Below, piece after piece: positions 18,555 to 27,252 of a stretch of 64,000 nt of DNA (its first letter is position 1; each line of letters begins with the position of its first letter). The position numbers and the translations under genes are program-made. The DNA comes from JAAYYM01 sp964483155 (GTDB taxonomy: Bacteria; Bacillota; Clostridia; Lachnospirales; Lachnospiraceae): contig CAZAAC010000003.1 of the NCBI GenBank assembly GCA_964483155.1, positions 1 through 64,000 of the forward strand, given 5' to 3'. Under the pieces are notes generated by a model. That model was not told the DNA's origin. It saw nothing but the letters and a program-made list of their open reading frames with translations, and ran no database searches.

Positions 18555-20180
18555 CTACTCAATTGCCATGATTCGCCCATCACCATATGGATTGGAATAT
18601 TCCTCGCTTATTCTTCCATGCATATAATCTGTAATATAAGTTATTAATACTTCACTATCCAGCATGAATTCATCTTTGATCAGTTTATTATCCTTAAACA
18701 TTGTAAATCCATCGCCACTACATTTAATCATGTAATTATGGCTCGCAAGTGTATAGGTTTTTGATAATTCTAAATCATCAGCTCCTATCTTTACATCTTT
18801 CACACGATACTCTCCATCAACAGAGACAAACATCCCATTCTCGTCTAGAACAACTGCTGAAGGAACTGCCATATTAATTTTATATGTCATCCCTGACACC
18901 TGTTGAAACCCGCCGTTTTCTTCCGGCGTATCTCTTACGCCCATCTCAAGTGCATCCAGTATCTCCTGCCCCGTAGCTTCTACTACACAAGCCGAATTTC
19001 CAAATGGATGCACATTTATTATATCTTCATACGTAATATTGCCTGCTTTTATCTCATCACGAATACCGCCGCCATTTATCATTGCGACATCTGCGCCCGA
19101 AACGATTCGATATGCATCTGCACATAAATCTCCTAAATTTGTTTCCGCGTTTCTGATGATGCGTATATCTGTTCCCGTTTCATTTATGATACAATCAAAT
19201 TCTGTCTCTGCAATCACCACATTTATTTGCTCACTAAACTTATCCTGCAATTGATGAATATAAGCCTCCATTTCAGGTTCCTTATCCTCATATTCTGAGA
19301 TAAGCTTTGTTGAAATAATACCTTCCTTGCTGATTGTCAAAGCACCTATATTCTCCAATTTTGTGCCCGTCTGTGTTAGGATAACATTTTTTCCCTCATT
19401 ATTTTTAACTTGTTCTCCATCCACGACACTATGTGAATGACCATCTATAACCGCATCAATTCCAGTTGTATTTGCAATGACTTCTGTAGACATCCATGGT
19501 GAATCAGACGCACTAATCCCTAGATGCGATAGTGCAATTACATAAGATGCTCCTTCTCCTCGCGCCGAATCAACTGCCGCTTGTACTGCCTGATATAAAT
19601 CTTCTCCTGTTTTGTCCTGACAAAATCCATAGATATAGTTTCCCGCTTGATCCTGAAAATTGCTTGGGTTACTAGAAGTAATGGTTTTGGGTGTACTAAT
19701 TCCAACAAATGCAACTTTAACCCCATCAAATTCAAATATTTTGTAAGGATCTACCACTGTGCTATCTGCGACCATATCTTTAAAATTGCAACTAACAAAA
19801 GGAAATTGTGCCATTTCAGACAACTCTAAAAATTGCTCCATACCATAATCAAATTCATGATTTCCTATAGCTGCGACATCATAGGGCATCTGATTCAAAA
19901 TATCAATTAAATAGGAACCCTCAGACATCATCCCAATGGGTGCTCCCTGTATGATATCTCCTGCATCTGCTAATAATACATAATTGCCTGCCTCTTCAAT
20001 AGTCTCTTTATAAGCACTAAGTCCCGCATACCCGATATTATCCTCAACACCACAATGCACATCATTTGTGTAAAGAACAACTAAATCTCTATCAAGATCT
20101 TTTACTTTACTACAGCCACTGCATATTATAGCTACCGCTAGCAAAGCTAATAACGACCATCTTTTCTTACAAACGTTCAT
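18555..20180 (-). CDS. 5'-nucleotidase/2',3'-cyclic phosphodiesterase family lipoprotein
   Basis: A 541-aa exported metallophosphoesterase of the UshA/YfkN family, acting on nucleotides outside the membrane. It has lipobox CSGC around residue 22. The N-terminal metal site shows LYTNDVHCGVE, ADAGDIIQGAP, GNHEFDYG and DGHSHSVVDG. The C-terminal substrate-binding domain (about 330-520) begins TNLGDLCADAYR and has GGGIRDEI. I start it at ATG 20180, eight bases after GGAGG, not at an upstream TTG that overlaps that site. It lies 23 bp downstream of the VanW gene, so they are probably cotranscribed. Confidence 0.93.
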   Translation of the reverse strand: MNVCKKRWSLLALLAVAIICSGCSKVKDLDRDLVVLYTNDVHCGVEDNIGYAGLSAYKETIEEAGNYVLLADAGDIIQGAPIGMMSEGSYLIDILNQMPYDVAAIGNHEFDYGMEQFLELSEMAQFPFVSCNFKDMVADSTVVDPYKIFEFDGVKVAFVGISTPKTITSSNPSNFQDQAGNYIYGFCQDKTGEDLYQAVQAAVDSARGEGASYVIALSHLGISASDSPWMSTEVIANTTGIDAVIDGHSHSVVDGEQVKNNEGKNVILTQTGTKLENIGALTISKEGIISTKLISEYEDKEPEMEAYIHQLQDKFSEQINVVIAETEFDCIINETGTDIRIIRNAETNLGDLCADAYRIVSGADVAMINGGGIRDEIKAGNITYEDIINVHPFGNSACVVEATGQEILDALEMGVRDTPEENGGFQQVSGMTYKINMAVPSAVVLDENGMFVSVDGEYRVKDVKIGADDLELSKTYTLASHNYMIKCSGDGFTMFKDNKLIKDEFMLDSEVLITYITDYMHGRISEEYSNPYGDGRIMAIE

Positions 20181-20203
20181 ACTTATTACCTCCAAAATCG
20201 CAC

Positions 20204-21235
20204 TTACTTATAACGACTTGAATATGCTGCATAACTGCCTACTAAGGCACCATTCAAATAACCATTGATGTATGTTGTATTACTTTTCTTGACACCTTGC
20301 ACAGAAGTCATATAGGTTAATCCATTCAATGCTTTGCTATCACTATAAAAAGCCACTGTTAACACACCATTCACGGTTGTTGCAGAAATATAAATGGGGT
20401 ACTGTAATGTATTTACAAACTTGTAGTCCAACTTTCCCGCTGATATGGTGGCATCCAGGCCACTTGCCAGATAACTGACATTCTGACTGTGATTATGGCG
20501 CTCAATTGGGATTATTCCTGCTCGAAGTACCGCATTATTCAGTGTAGAAGACACTTGACATATGCCACCTCCCACAACTTTAATAAAATCGTCTCCCATA
20601 ATAGCATTACCCATGCCATATCCGTTCTCAATTGTTCTTGGTAAAATCACTGCATCAAATGACAACATATCTCCTGGTTGCATGATCATACCATTTATTC
20701 TGCTGGCGGCAACTATAATATTCTGAGAGCGGTCTTGTCCAACTACATACTTTGTACTACATTCAGATATTTTGGTACTAAATCCCTTAGTGTTTAAATC
20801 TGCCAGAAAAAGAGCCTCCGCTGATAATGGTAGTGCAATTGCCACTTGACTTTCATCCACCATAGTAGGAATCTTCGATTCCATGCCCTTGTTATAACGC
20901 GCCATATCAAAAGACACCTGTTTCTTTCCTGCGTTGATGCCGGCATATATATCCTGTTTCAATGCAGTTTTATTTATTGTTACCTCATTAAAGGAAATGA
21001 AATTCACATGATCACAAATTGCAGTAATCCAGTTATCCGTTGCAACTGCCATTCCCTTTGCTATATTCTCAATCTCTGGACCATATACCTGCGTAGAATA
21101 AGTTGTGTCATTAAATGTCAGCACAATACTCACACTTTCTTCTGCCCTGACCTGTTTTGCATATATCACACAAAATGTGATGCATAAAAGTAAACAAATA
21201 CCAGTCCATTTTACAAATTTCTTCCTATTGCTCAT
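20204..21235 (-). CDS. VanW family protein, exported
   Basis: A 343-aa protein with an N-terminal signal/anchor (TGICLLLCITFCVIYAKQ) and a C-terminal VanW domain (about residues 170-290). The domain is marked by PGDMLSFD, GGGICQVSSTLNNAVLRAG and NVSYLASGLDATI. VanW domains are found in glycopeptide-resistance clusters, but most, like this one, are stand-alone envelope proteins of unknown role. Adjacent ATGs at 21238 and 21235 share GGGGGAG; the second is better spaced. A promoter-like pair lies at 21271-21300. Confidence 0.9.
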   Translation of the reverse strand: MSNRKKFVKWTGICLLLCITFCVIYAKQVRAEESVSIVLTFNDTTYSTQVYGPEIENIAKGMAVATDNWITAICDHVNFISFNEVTINKTALKQDIYAGINAGKKQVSFDMARYNKGMESKIPTMVDESQVAIALPLSAEALFLADLNTKGFSTKISECSTKYVVGQDRSQNIIVAASRINGMIMQPGDMLSFDAVILPRTIENGYGMGNAIMGDDFIKVVGGGICQVSSTLNNAVLRAGIIPIERHNHSQNVSYLASGLDATISAGKLDYKFVNTLQYPIYISATTVNGVLTVAFYSDSKALNGLTYMTSVQGVKKSNTTYINGYLNGALVGSYAAYSSRYK

Positions 21236-21270
21236 CATACTCCCCCATTTTATATTACTTTCATCGCATT

Positions 21271-21300
21271 ACTATAAAAGTAATTTCTTTTTTTCTCCAA
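21271..21300 (-). promoter_or_regulatory. Predicted promoter of vanW and 5'-nucleotidase
   Basis: Minus-strand TTGGAG, 18-bp spacer, TATAGT, about 36 bp before the VanW start. The spacer is one base longer than ideal. Confidence 0.45.
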
Positions 21301-21389
21301 TATGCTTTACACGACGATAAATATACATGATTTTCAGTAAAATTGCAAGTAATCCTTCTTTAAATAACTATCTTCTTTTATAAATGGCA

Positions 21390-21418
21390 TTGACAATTAC
21401 AATAAATACTATTATAGT
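21390..21418 (+). promoter_or_regulatory. Strong sigma-A promoter of the TrmB regulator
   Basis: Perfect TTGACA (21390-21395), 17-bp spacer, TATAGT (21413-21418). The -10 lies inside the left arm of the palindrome at 21411-21442, so a protein bound there would block transcription. Confidence 0.75.
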
Positions 21419-21442
21419 GTTCCTATATAGAACCACTATAAT
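21411..21442 (+). promoter_or_regulatory. Palindromic operator over the TrmB promoter
   Basis: Inverted repeat with left arm ATTATAGTGTTC and right arm GAACCACTATAAT. The arms match throughout except for one extra base, around an AT-rich centre. It covers the -10 and the likely start site, the position expected for autorepression by the regulator encoded 19 bp downstream. Confidence 0.65.
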
Positions 21443-21460
21443 ATTTTATTTAGATGCGGG

Positions 21461-22186
21461 GTGAAAACTATCGATAGACAATTTATAATGGAACACTTGA
21501 TGCCACTTGGCCTAACACGCCATGAAGCGACTATATATTCCTATTTATATGAGCATCAAGAATTAACCGGTTACGAAGCGGCAAAATTGACTGGGATCTC
21601 TCGCTCAAATGTATATAATGCACTTGCAAGTTTAGTAGAAAAAGGAGCTGCCTATATCATAGAGGGATCACCGACAAAATATCTGCCTGTCTTAATCGAA
21701 GAATTGTGTGATAATCGTATTCGTGCATTACAGGAGACAAAAAAGACTCTTATTTCCAATTTGCCACAAATAACCGATGATAGCGATGGTTATATCACAA
21801 TTGAAGGGTACCGGCATATTCAGGATAAAATATTTAATATGTTGCTTTCCGCGAAATACCGCATTTATCTTGCTGCTTCTGTCAAAAATATAACTGCATT
21901 ACAGCTAGAGGAAGAACTAAAAAAATCAATCAGTAGAGGTATAAAAGTTGTCATATTGACTGATAATCCTCTTGCATTACCTGGTTCAAAACTGTATTTT
22001 ACAGAAAGCCGCGCTGAACAGATACGCTTGATTACTGATTCAAAACACGTTCTTACTGGAGACGTTTTTGATTATCCCGCCTCAGGCACTTGTTTATATT
22101 CAGGACAGGTAAACTTTGTCAACATATTGAAAGATGCTCTTAGATATGAAATAAAATTAGTAGAACTTACAGGAGGAATACAATAA
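21461..22186 (+). CDS. TrmB-family transcriptional regulator
   Basis: A 241-aa regulator with an N-terminal winged helix (LGLTRHEATIYSYLYEHQEL, then AKLTGISRSNVYNALASLVEKG) and a C-terminal PLD-like effector domain (about residues 105-240), the layout of bacterial TrmB-like proteins. It starts at GTG 21461 just after GCGGGG, with unusually short spacing. ATG 21488 is an alternative that would trim the N-terminus but lacks a Shine-Dalgarno. It is two bases upstream of a LysA-type decarboxylase gene and probably controls both genes from the palindrome in front of it. The effector may be lysine or a related amino acid (inference). Confidence 0.85.
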   Translation: MKTIDRQFIMEHLMPLGLTRHEATIYSYLYEHQELTGYEAAKLTGISRSNVYNALASLVEKGAAYIIEGSPTKYLPVLIEELCDNRIRALQETKKTLISNLPQITDDSDGYITIEGYRHIQDKIFNMLLSAKYRIYLAASVKNITALQLEEELKKSISRGIKVVILTDNPLALPGSKLYFTESRAEQIRLITDSKHVLTGDVFDYPASGTCLYSGQVNFVNILKDALRYEIKLVELTGGIQ

Positions 22187-22188
22187 TT

Positions 22189-23457
22189 ATGGATAAAAAA
22201 CCATTTGTAACTAAAAATCAGCTGGAAGAAATCAAATCAAAATACCCTACTCCCTTCCATTTATATGACGAGAAAGGAATTCGCGAAAATGTAATAGCTT
22301 TGGAAAAAGCTTTTTCCTGGAACAAGGGATACAAAGAATATTTTGCAGTTAAAGCCAATTCAAACCCTTACTTAATTAAAATTCTAAAGGAATACGGATG
22401 TGGATGTGATTGCTCTTCTCTCACAGAGTTAATGCTGGCTGATGCACTCGGATTTTCTGATGACAGTATTATGTTTTCTTCTAATGAAACACCCGCTAAA
22501 GAATACAAACTTGCCTCTGAGATGGGTGCCATCATCAATCTGGATGATATTACACACATTCCTTTCTTGGAAGATATTTGTGGCATTCCAGAAACGATTA
22601 GTTGTCGTTTTAATCCTGGTGGCATCTTTCAAATTAGCAATGGCATAATGGACAATCCTGGCGATGCCAAATACGGTTTTACAACTGCACAGATGTATGA
22701 AGGCTTTAAGATTTTAAAAGAAAAAGGTGTAAAGAACTTTGGTATTCATGCATTTCTTGCAAGTAATACCATTACGAATGAGTATTATCCGATGCTGGCT
22801 AAGGTATTGTTCGAACTAGCTGTCGATTTAAAATATAAAACCGGCGCTAATATTACATTCATAAATTTATCAGGTGGTATCGGAATTCCATACTCACCAG
22901 ATCAGGAACCTAACGATATTTATGCTATCGGAGAAGGTGTAAGAAAGGTATATGAAGAAATCCTGACACCTGCAGGTATGGATCATATAGCATTATATAC
23001 GGAACTCGGCCGCTTTATGACTGGTCCTTTTGGCGCACTGGTAACCACCGCAATTCATGAAAAACACACACATAAAGAATATATTGGATGTGATGCCTGT
23101 GCTGTCGATCTTATGCGTCCAGCAATGTATGGTGCTTATCACCACATTACTGTTATGGGTAAAGAGAATGTTCAAAGTGACCACAAATATGATATAACTG
23201 GTTCCTTATGTGAAAATAATGATAAATTTGCCATTGACAGGCTTCTTCCAAAAATCGAAAAAGGCGATCTTCTCTATATTCATGATACTGGTGCGCATGG
23301 TTATTCTATGGGTTATAATTACAATGGTAAATTGAAATCAGCCGAAATTCTTCTAAAAGAAGATGGAACAACTCAACTTATCAGACGTGCTGAGACACCA
23401 AGGGATTATTTCTCAACATTTGACTGTTTTGATATCCTGAAAGATATGAAATACTGA
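22189..23457 (+). CDS. lysA: Diaminopimelate decarboxylase-type PLP enzyme
   Basis: A 422-aa fold-III PLP decarboxylase, predicted to make L-lysine from meso-diaminopimelate. EYFAVKANSNPYL holds the PLP lysine, CDCSSLTE follows, and LSGGIGIPY and ELGRFMTGPFG bind cofactor phosphate. GSLCENNDKFA carries the active-site cysteine of the second subunit. Related ornithine/arginine or carboxynorspermidine decarboxylases share the fold, but the overall pattern fits the LysA group of Clostridia. AGGAGG lies 12 bases upstream, inside the end of the regulator gene. A hairpin at 23489-23516 follows. Confidence 0.87.
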   Translation: MDKKPFVTKNQLEEIKSKYPTPFHLYDEKGIRENVIALEKAFSWNKGYKEYFAVKANSNPYLIKILKEYGCGCDCSSLTELMLADALGFSDDSIMFSSNETPAKEYKLASEMGAIINLDDITHIPFLEDICGIPETISCRFNPGGIFQISNGIMDNPGDAKYGFTTAQMYEGFKILKEKGVKNFGIHAFLASNTITNEYYPMLAKVLFELAVDLKYKTGANITFINLSGGIGIPYSPDQEPNDIYAIGEGVRKVYEEILTPAGMDHIALYTELGRFMTGPFGALVTTAIHEKHTHKEYIGCDACAVDLMRPAMYGAYHHITVMGKENVQSDHKYDITGSLCENNDKFAIDRLLPKIEKGDLLYIHDTGAHGYSMGYNYNGKLKSAEILLKEDGTTQLIRRAETPRDYFSTFDCFDILKDMKY

Positions 23458-23488
23458 TTTATCCTTGTTCTATTATTAATAGAAATAC

Positions 23489-23516
23489 GGCAAGGCTTTC
23501 TCTCTGAAGCCTTGCC
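23489..23516 (+). terminator. Hairpin terminator after lysA
   Basis: GGCAAGGCTT pairs perfectly with AAGCCTTGCC over ten bases around an 8-base loop. The following T-tract is short (ACATTTT), so termination may be partial. Confidence 0.65.
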
Positions 23517-23598
23517 ACATTTTGCAAAATAATGCTTGAATTTTATATATACATATGCTAGAATAACCTTTGTCGCCAGTAATGGCGCGCCACTTTAG

Positions 23599-23681
23599 GC
23601 GGATGTGGCGGAATGGCAGACGCACCAGACTCAAAATCTGGCGAGGGTGACCTCGTGAGGGTTCAAGTCCCTCCATCCGCA
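23599..23681 (+). tRNA. tRNA-Leu (anticodon CAA)
   Basis: An 83-nt class II tRNA. The acceptor stem is GCGGATG/CATCCGC. The anticodon stem CCAGA/TCTGG frames loop CTCAAAA (anticodon CAA). A long variable arm GCGAGGGTGACCTCGT and T arm GAGGGTTCAAGTCCCTC follow. CCA is not encoded. A hairpin with a T-run follows directly. Confidence 0.97.
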
Positions 23682-23687
23682 TCTCTT

Positions 23688-23714
23688 AAAAGGTCCATTT
23701 TATGGATCTTTTTT
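23688..23714 (+). terminator. Terminator of tRNA-Leu, possibly bidirectional
   Basis: GGTCCAT pairs with ATGGATC (one G-T), extended by AAAA/TTTT flanks, with a six-base T-run on the plus strand. The A-run on the other side lets it also serve the converging MCP gene. Confidence 0.75.
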
Positions 23715-23728
23715 GTTAAATAAGTATT

Positions 23729-25462
23729 TTATTTCAATTCAAAGCGAAGTACAATCTCCTGTAACTCTTTGGAAAGTTTTGCTATGCTTCCTCCTAGTTC
23801 ATCAATTATGGTCATGGTTGCCAATACTTCCTCTGTTGTCGCTGAAGTTTCTTGTGTACTAGCAGCATTCTCTTCGGCAATAGCCGACAGCGATGAAACA
23901 ATATCAGCGACCTGCGTTCTGCTCTTTTCTATTTCCCGGCTAACTGTATTCAACGAGCTTACTTCCTCGTTGATACTGTCAATCGTCCTTACAATAATAA
24001 GGTATTTTTCTTTCGTGTCATTCACACTGCTAACCTGTATTTTCACTGCTTCTTTCACAGAACTACTTTTTGAATTTGCATTGATAACGCTTACTCTTAA
24101 ATCTTCCAGCATATTATCAATCATACTAGTTGAGTTCGCAGATTGTTCTGCCAGATTACGTATTTCTTCTGCCACAACAGCAAATCCTTTGCCTGCTTCG
24201 CCTGCTCTGGCCGCTTCAATTGCCGCATTAAGTGCAAGCAGATTCGTTTGCTGTGCAATTTGTGAAATAAGATTGCTGGCTTCTCCTATTTTATTAGTAC
24301 TTTCATTTGTCTTATTAATCAATTCAAAAATTTCATTAAAAGCAGTTTCATTATCCTCAGTGATTTTTGAAAGTTGATTTACCACTTCCAAACCTTCTTT
24401 GGTGATATCCTTAATCTGCGTGCTTGCATTCGTAAGCAATTCCGCTGAGGTTGTATTTTTTGTGACGATACTTCCCAAATTTGAAATTTCATGTGCAACT
24501 GCCTCAGCATCTGTTGCCTGCTGAGAAGCGCTTCCTGCAATTTCTCCTACTGCCTTTGCAATTTCATTCATAGATGCTGTCACCTGATTAGCATTGTCCT
24601 TCATACTGTCTGAAGTGCCCGATAGTTCTGAAGAAGTATCATTCAGCATTGAAATAATACTTCTCAGAGAATTTAACAGTGTCCTCACAGATGCAGATAA
24701 AACACCTAATTCGTCTTTACTTTCCAGTGCGTTTGGGGAAAAATTCAGCTTATTATTTGCCATGGTATCCATATCTTTTGTGATATTCATAATATTCTTC
24801 CTCAGATATCTCACAATTATAATTGACAAAAGACAGATGAAAATAATAATAAAGAAAATTACAATAGCAGAGAATATAATTGATGCTTGTGCTTCTGCTT
24901 TAATAGTCGCTGAAATGTAGTCAGCGTACTTTTCCAATAATTCTGTCATTAAATTGACTTCATTTCTGGCCGTATCAAACGCTACAAGTCTGGCTTCCAT
25001 ATCTCCTGTTCCTGCGTTAATATCATATGCTGCTTCCCATTCTGCCATTTCTTTGTTAAACGATGCTTCTAACTGTTCCAGCGTCATGTTGTTCGTATCT
25101 TCTGCGAATTCGCTGAATAATTCTTTGTTATCTCGAACATTATCCATTGCTTCTGCAATTCGCTCTTTGGTTTGTGTAATATTTTCGTCAAAACCTGCAA
25201 TCAGTTCTTCCTTTTTAGCCGCATCCAATTGCTCACCCATTAAATAAAGTTCACGTTCTGCAATAGCCGCCTGATAAAAGTCTCGATCTGCATTAAGAAT
25301 TGCAGCTGTACTGACAAATACTTCATCGTAAAGTGATTCTTTCATACTATTCAGAGTATTATTAGAATTGTAGATATATTGTGCCATCAATAAAACAAGA
25401 GCAAGTAATGCTGGTAGTACAATTAACCATAATTTCTTTGATACTTTCATATTTTTCAACAT
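23729..25462 (-). CDS. Methyl-accepting chemotaxis protein (4HB sensor)
   Basis: A 577-aa transducer. It has TM1 at about 12-30, an extracellular four-helix-bundle-type sensor at about 31-185, TM2 at about 188-215, and HAMP at about 215-270. The cytoplasmic signalling domain contains the hairpin-tip sequence AGKGFAVVAEEIRNLAEQS, which contacts CheA and CheW. It modulates flagellar rotation or another output in response to an unknown ligand. No CheR-tethering pentapeptide is present at the C-terminus. The gene stands alone, flanked by terminators. Confidence 0.95.
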   Translation of the reverse strand: MLKNMKVSKKLWLIVLPALLALVLLMAQYIYNSNNTLNSMKESLYDEVFVSTAAILNADRDFYQAAIAERELYLMGEQLDAAKKEELIAGFDENITQTKERIAEAMDNVRDNKELFSEFAEDTNNMTLEQLEASFNKEMAEWEAAYDINAGTGDMEARLVAFDTARNEVNLMTELLEKYADYISATIKAEAQASIIFSAIVIFFIIIFICLLSIIIVRYLRKNIMNITKDMDTMANNKLNFSPNALESKDELGVLSASVRTLLNSLRSIISMLNDTSSELSGTSDSMKDNANQVTASMNEIAKAVGEIAGSASQQATDAEAVAHEISNLGSIVTKNTTSAELLTNASTQIKDITKEGLEVVNQLSKITEDNETAFNEIFELINKTNESTNKIGEASNLISQIAQQTNLLALNAAIEAARAGEAGKGFAVVAEEIRNLAEQSANSTSMIDNMLEDLRVSVINANSKSSSVKEAVKIQVSSVNDTKEKYLIIVRTIDSINEEVSSLNTVSREIEKSRTQVADIVSSLSAIAEENAASTQETSATTEEVLATMTIIDELGGSIAKLSKELQEIVLRFELK

Positions 25463-25587
25463 AATATAACCCCCTTCTACTCATTTTTGCATTTATTTTT
25501 CTATTTTCTGTAAGTGAATATATTTTAAATGTATCATATTTATATCTATTGCGCTACTGATTTTTGATATCTAGATGTCCAATAAAA

Positions 25588-25609
25588 AAAAGGACAAAAA
25601 TGTCCTTTT
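25588..25609 (-). terminator. Terminator of the flavodoxin operon
   Basis: Read on the minus strand, AAAAGGACA and TGTCCTTTT form a 9-bp stem with a 4-base loop, followed by a run of eight T. It lies 55 bp past the flavodoxin stop and separates that operon from the MCP gene. Confidence 0.88.
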
Positions 25610-25663
25610 CTCATATAACATAAACCCACTTCTGAAAAATAGTTTTTTCAGCCAACTACGATA

Positions 25664-26182
25664 CTATAATCCTCTCACATAATCTATCAGTGGTTGCGTA
25701 TACCCTTTATTTGAATGATCACTTGACTTTTCAAATAGTTTCAGCATTCCCTTTTCTTCTTCTGTTAAATTCTCTTTTTTAAGCAACGATTTATATATCA
25801 TCTTACACATAGCTTTCATTGGAAATGACATTTTATCGTAATTGATACCTGCTTCAAAATAGAAAAAAGGAATATCTTTTTCTTCCTCTGTCAGATTTTT
25901 GTTTTTAATATCTGCAATCATGTGTATATCTTCCATTTTTGTTGCTCCAGTTGCAAATAGTATCAAGTTCTTACCCTGTATACTATTACTAGATTTCACT
26001 TTATTCAATCCTGAAATCTTACCCGCTATAACCCCACCACCAAAAATAATGGTATCATAACTTGTTAAGCTTTTTTTTGCTTCTTTTAATGAGAATGCTT
26101 TACACCCCAGTTCTTCTGCAATCCAGTCCCCGTATTTCTTGGTGAAACCAGTTTTGCTACTATAGATTACTATTGCTTTCAT
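25664..26182 (-). CDS. Flavodoxin domain protein
   Basis: A 172-aa flavodoxin-like protein, similar to the HemG/flavodoxin_5 group. The FMN phosphate loop is IYSSKTGFTKKYGDWI at the N-terminus, with IIFGGGVIAGKISG and LFATGATKM at the other flavin contacts. It should carry FMN and shuttle electrons in the cytoplasm. ATG 26182 follows GGAGG by eight bases and overlaps the end of the MarR gene by 23 bp. Its operon partners are a MarR regulator and a membrane FMN-binding protein, so the set looks like a small redox module. Confidence 0.9.
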   Translation of the reverse strand: MKAIVIYSSKTGFTKKYGDWIAEELGCKAFSLKEAKKSLTSYDTIIFGGGVIAGKISGLNKVKSSNSIQGKNLILFATGATKMEDIHMIADIKNKNLTEEEKDIPFFYFEAGINYDKMSFPMKAMCKMIYKSLLKKENLTEEEKGMLKLFEKSSDHSNKGYTQPLIDYVRGL

Positions 26183-26663
26183 ATTTGCTACCTCCTTCAA
26201 TCGTTGTATTTTTCATTTGCATCAAATTGCTTTCCATTTTCGCTACCGTCTTCAGTGTTACTGCAATATCTTCTTCTGAAACTCCATTAAAAAGAGCTTC
26301 GAAAAATATCAACTCACCTAAGCTGTATTTTTCACTAATCTCACTTACTTTTGAGGTTGTTACCACCCTTATTTTTCTCTTATCTTTTTCATCTACAAAA
26401 GTATGTATAAAACCTGCTTTTTCCAATTTCATCACAATCTGTTTGACATTTTGATGGGAACTTCCAATCATATCTGAAAGTTCATTAATTGTCGGTGCAT
26501 AATCCCGAAATAGATTTAAACTGATTAATAAAAAAAATTGTTTACAGGTAATCTCTTTATAAAATGAATCAACCGCTGCCTGCAATCTGTTTGCGACAGA
26601 GAAAAGCAATCCAAACAATGCATGCTGCTGATCAAACCCTTCCAGCATTTCTTCTCTTGTCAT
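26160..26663 (-). CDS. MarR-family transcriptional regulator
   Basis: A 167-aa winged-helix regulator. TINELSDMIGSSHQNVKQIV is the recognition helix region, and VDEKDKRKIRVVTTSK is the beta-wing with the MarR-type DxRD-like turn. Its ATG overlaps the stop of the FMN-binding gene as ATGA, and its end overlaps flavodoxin, so all three are translationally coupled. The 26-bp perfect palindrome in front of the operon is its likely operator. Confidence 0.92.
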   Translation of the reverse strand: MTREEMLEGFDQQHALFGLLFSVANRLQAAVDSFYKEITCKQFFLLISLNLFRDYAPTINELSDMIGSSHQNVKQIVMKLEKAGFIHTFVDEKDKRKIRVVTTSKVSEISEKYSLGELIFFEALFNGVSEEDIAVTLKTVAKMESNLMQMKNTTIEGGSKYESNSNL

Positions 26664-27061
26664 TTTGCATCTACTCCTTTTGCTAATGCCTTACTAACTG
26701 CTGATTTGATTACCTCACTCGATGTCGTTGCTCCACTTATGGCATCCACCTCATATGAATTATCCGCAACCATTTTATCTGTAATTACTTCAGCTGCTGT
26801 CCCTCTTCCGTTTTCATGCTTTAGTAAAACAATTTCCGTAATCTTGTGATTTACAACAGAAACCTCTGTTTCGACCTTTACCAGAGAGGTCTCCGTGATT
26901 CCTTGATAAATCCCGTCTTCTACCTCTGCCATTTCTACCTTGGCATATTCAATTTCCTTCATCTCATTTTTTGCCGTATTACTAGCAACCAAGAGCAGTA
27001 TCCCAAACACTAATATCAATATCCCTGCAACAGTTCCTGCTACTTTCAAAAATTTCTTCAT
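26660..27061 (-). CDS. Membrane-anchored FMN-binding domain protein
   Basis: A 133-aa protein with one N-terminal transmembrane helix (about residues 8-28) and an outward FMN-binding domain. D106-AISGATT-S114 fits the flavin-transferase acceptor motif DxxSGATxS/T, in which ApbE links FMN through a phosphoester to the last residue. Similar domains occur in RnfG and NqrC. No ApbE is in this window. Together with flavodoxin it suggests electron transfer across or at the membrane. Confidence 0.9.
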   Translation of the reverse strand: MKKFLKVAGTVAGILILVFGILLLVASNTAKNEMKEIEYAKVEMAEVEDGIYQGITETSLVKVETEVSVVNHKITEIVLLKHENGRGTAAEVITDKMVADNSYEVDAISGATTSSEVIKSAVSKALAKGVDAK

Positions 27062-27085
27062 TTATATTCTCCTATTTTCTATAAT

Positions 27086-27126
27086 GTAATATATTACTTA
27101 TTAAAATGTAATATATTACATTTTAA
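27086..27126. promoter_or_regulatory. Tandem palindromic operators, probably for MarR
   Basis: GTAATATATTAC occurs at 27086-27097 and again at 27108-27119, centred 22 bp (two helical turns) apart. The second is the core of a perfect 26-bp palindrome, 27101-27126 (half-site TTAAAATGTAATA). It covers the -10 of the operon promoter. Confidence 0.75.
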
Positions 27127-27138
27127 TGGATTTGTCAA
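27110..27138 (-). promoter_or_regulatory. Promoter of the FMN-binding/MarR/flavodoxin operon
   Basis: Minus-strand perfect TTGACA (27138-27133), 17-bp spacer, TATATT (27115-27110). The -10 lies within the 26-bp palindrome, so repressor binding would exclude RNA polymerase. Confidence 0.75.
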
Positions 27139-27252
27139 ATATAAATTGCTATTGTTTTTCTTCTTTGCTATTATTTTATTAAAACATGGTTTTATTCTAT
27201 CTATTTTTATGTATTCTACTTCACTAATTCTTATGTTGAAAGGAGCTCATAT

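Noticed and set aside
18135..18627. Plus-strand open frames of about 100 codons
   Set aside because: They lie across RNase P RNA, which is encoded on the other strand; no ribosome site or family match.
23476..23682. Open frame of 68 codons on the minus strand
   Set aside because: It is the antisense of tRNA-Leu and the lysA terminator hairpin.
23769..24377. 202-codon plus-strand frame inside the MCP gene
   Set aside because: It mirrors the Ala/Ser-rich signalling domain of the MCP on the other strand; no start signal.
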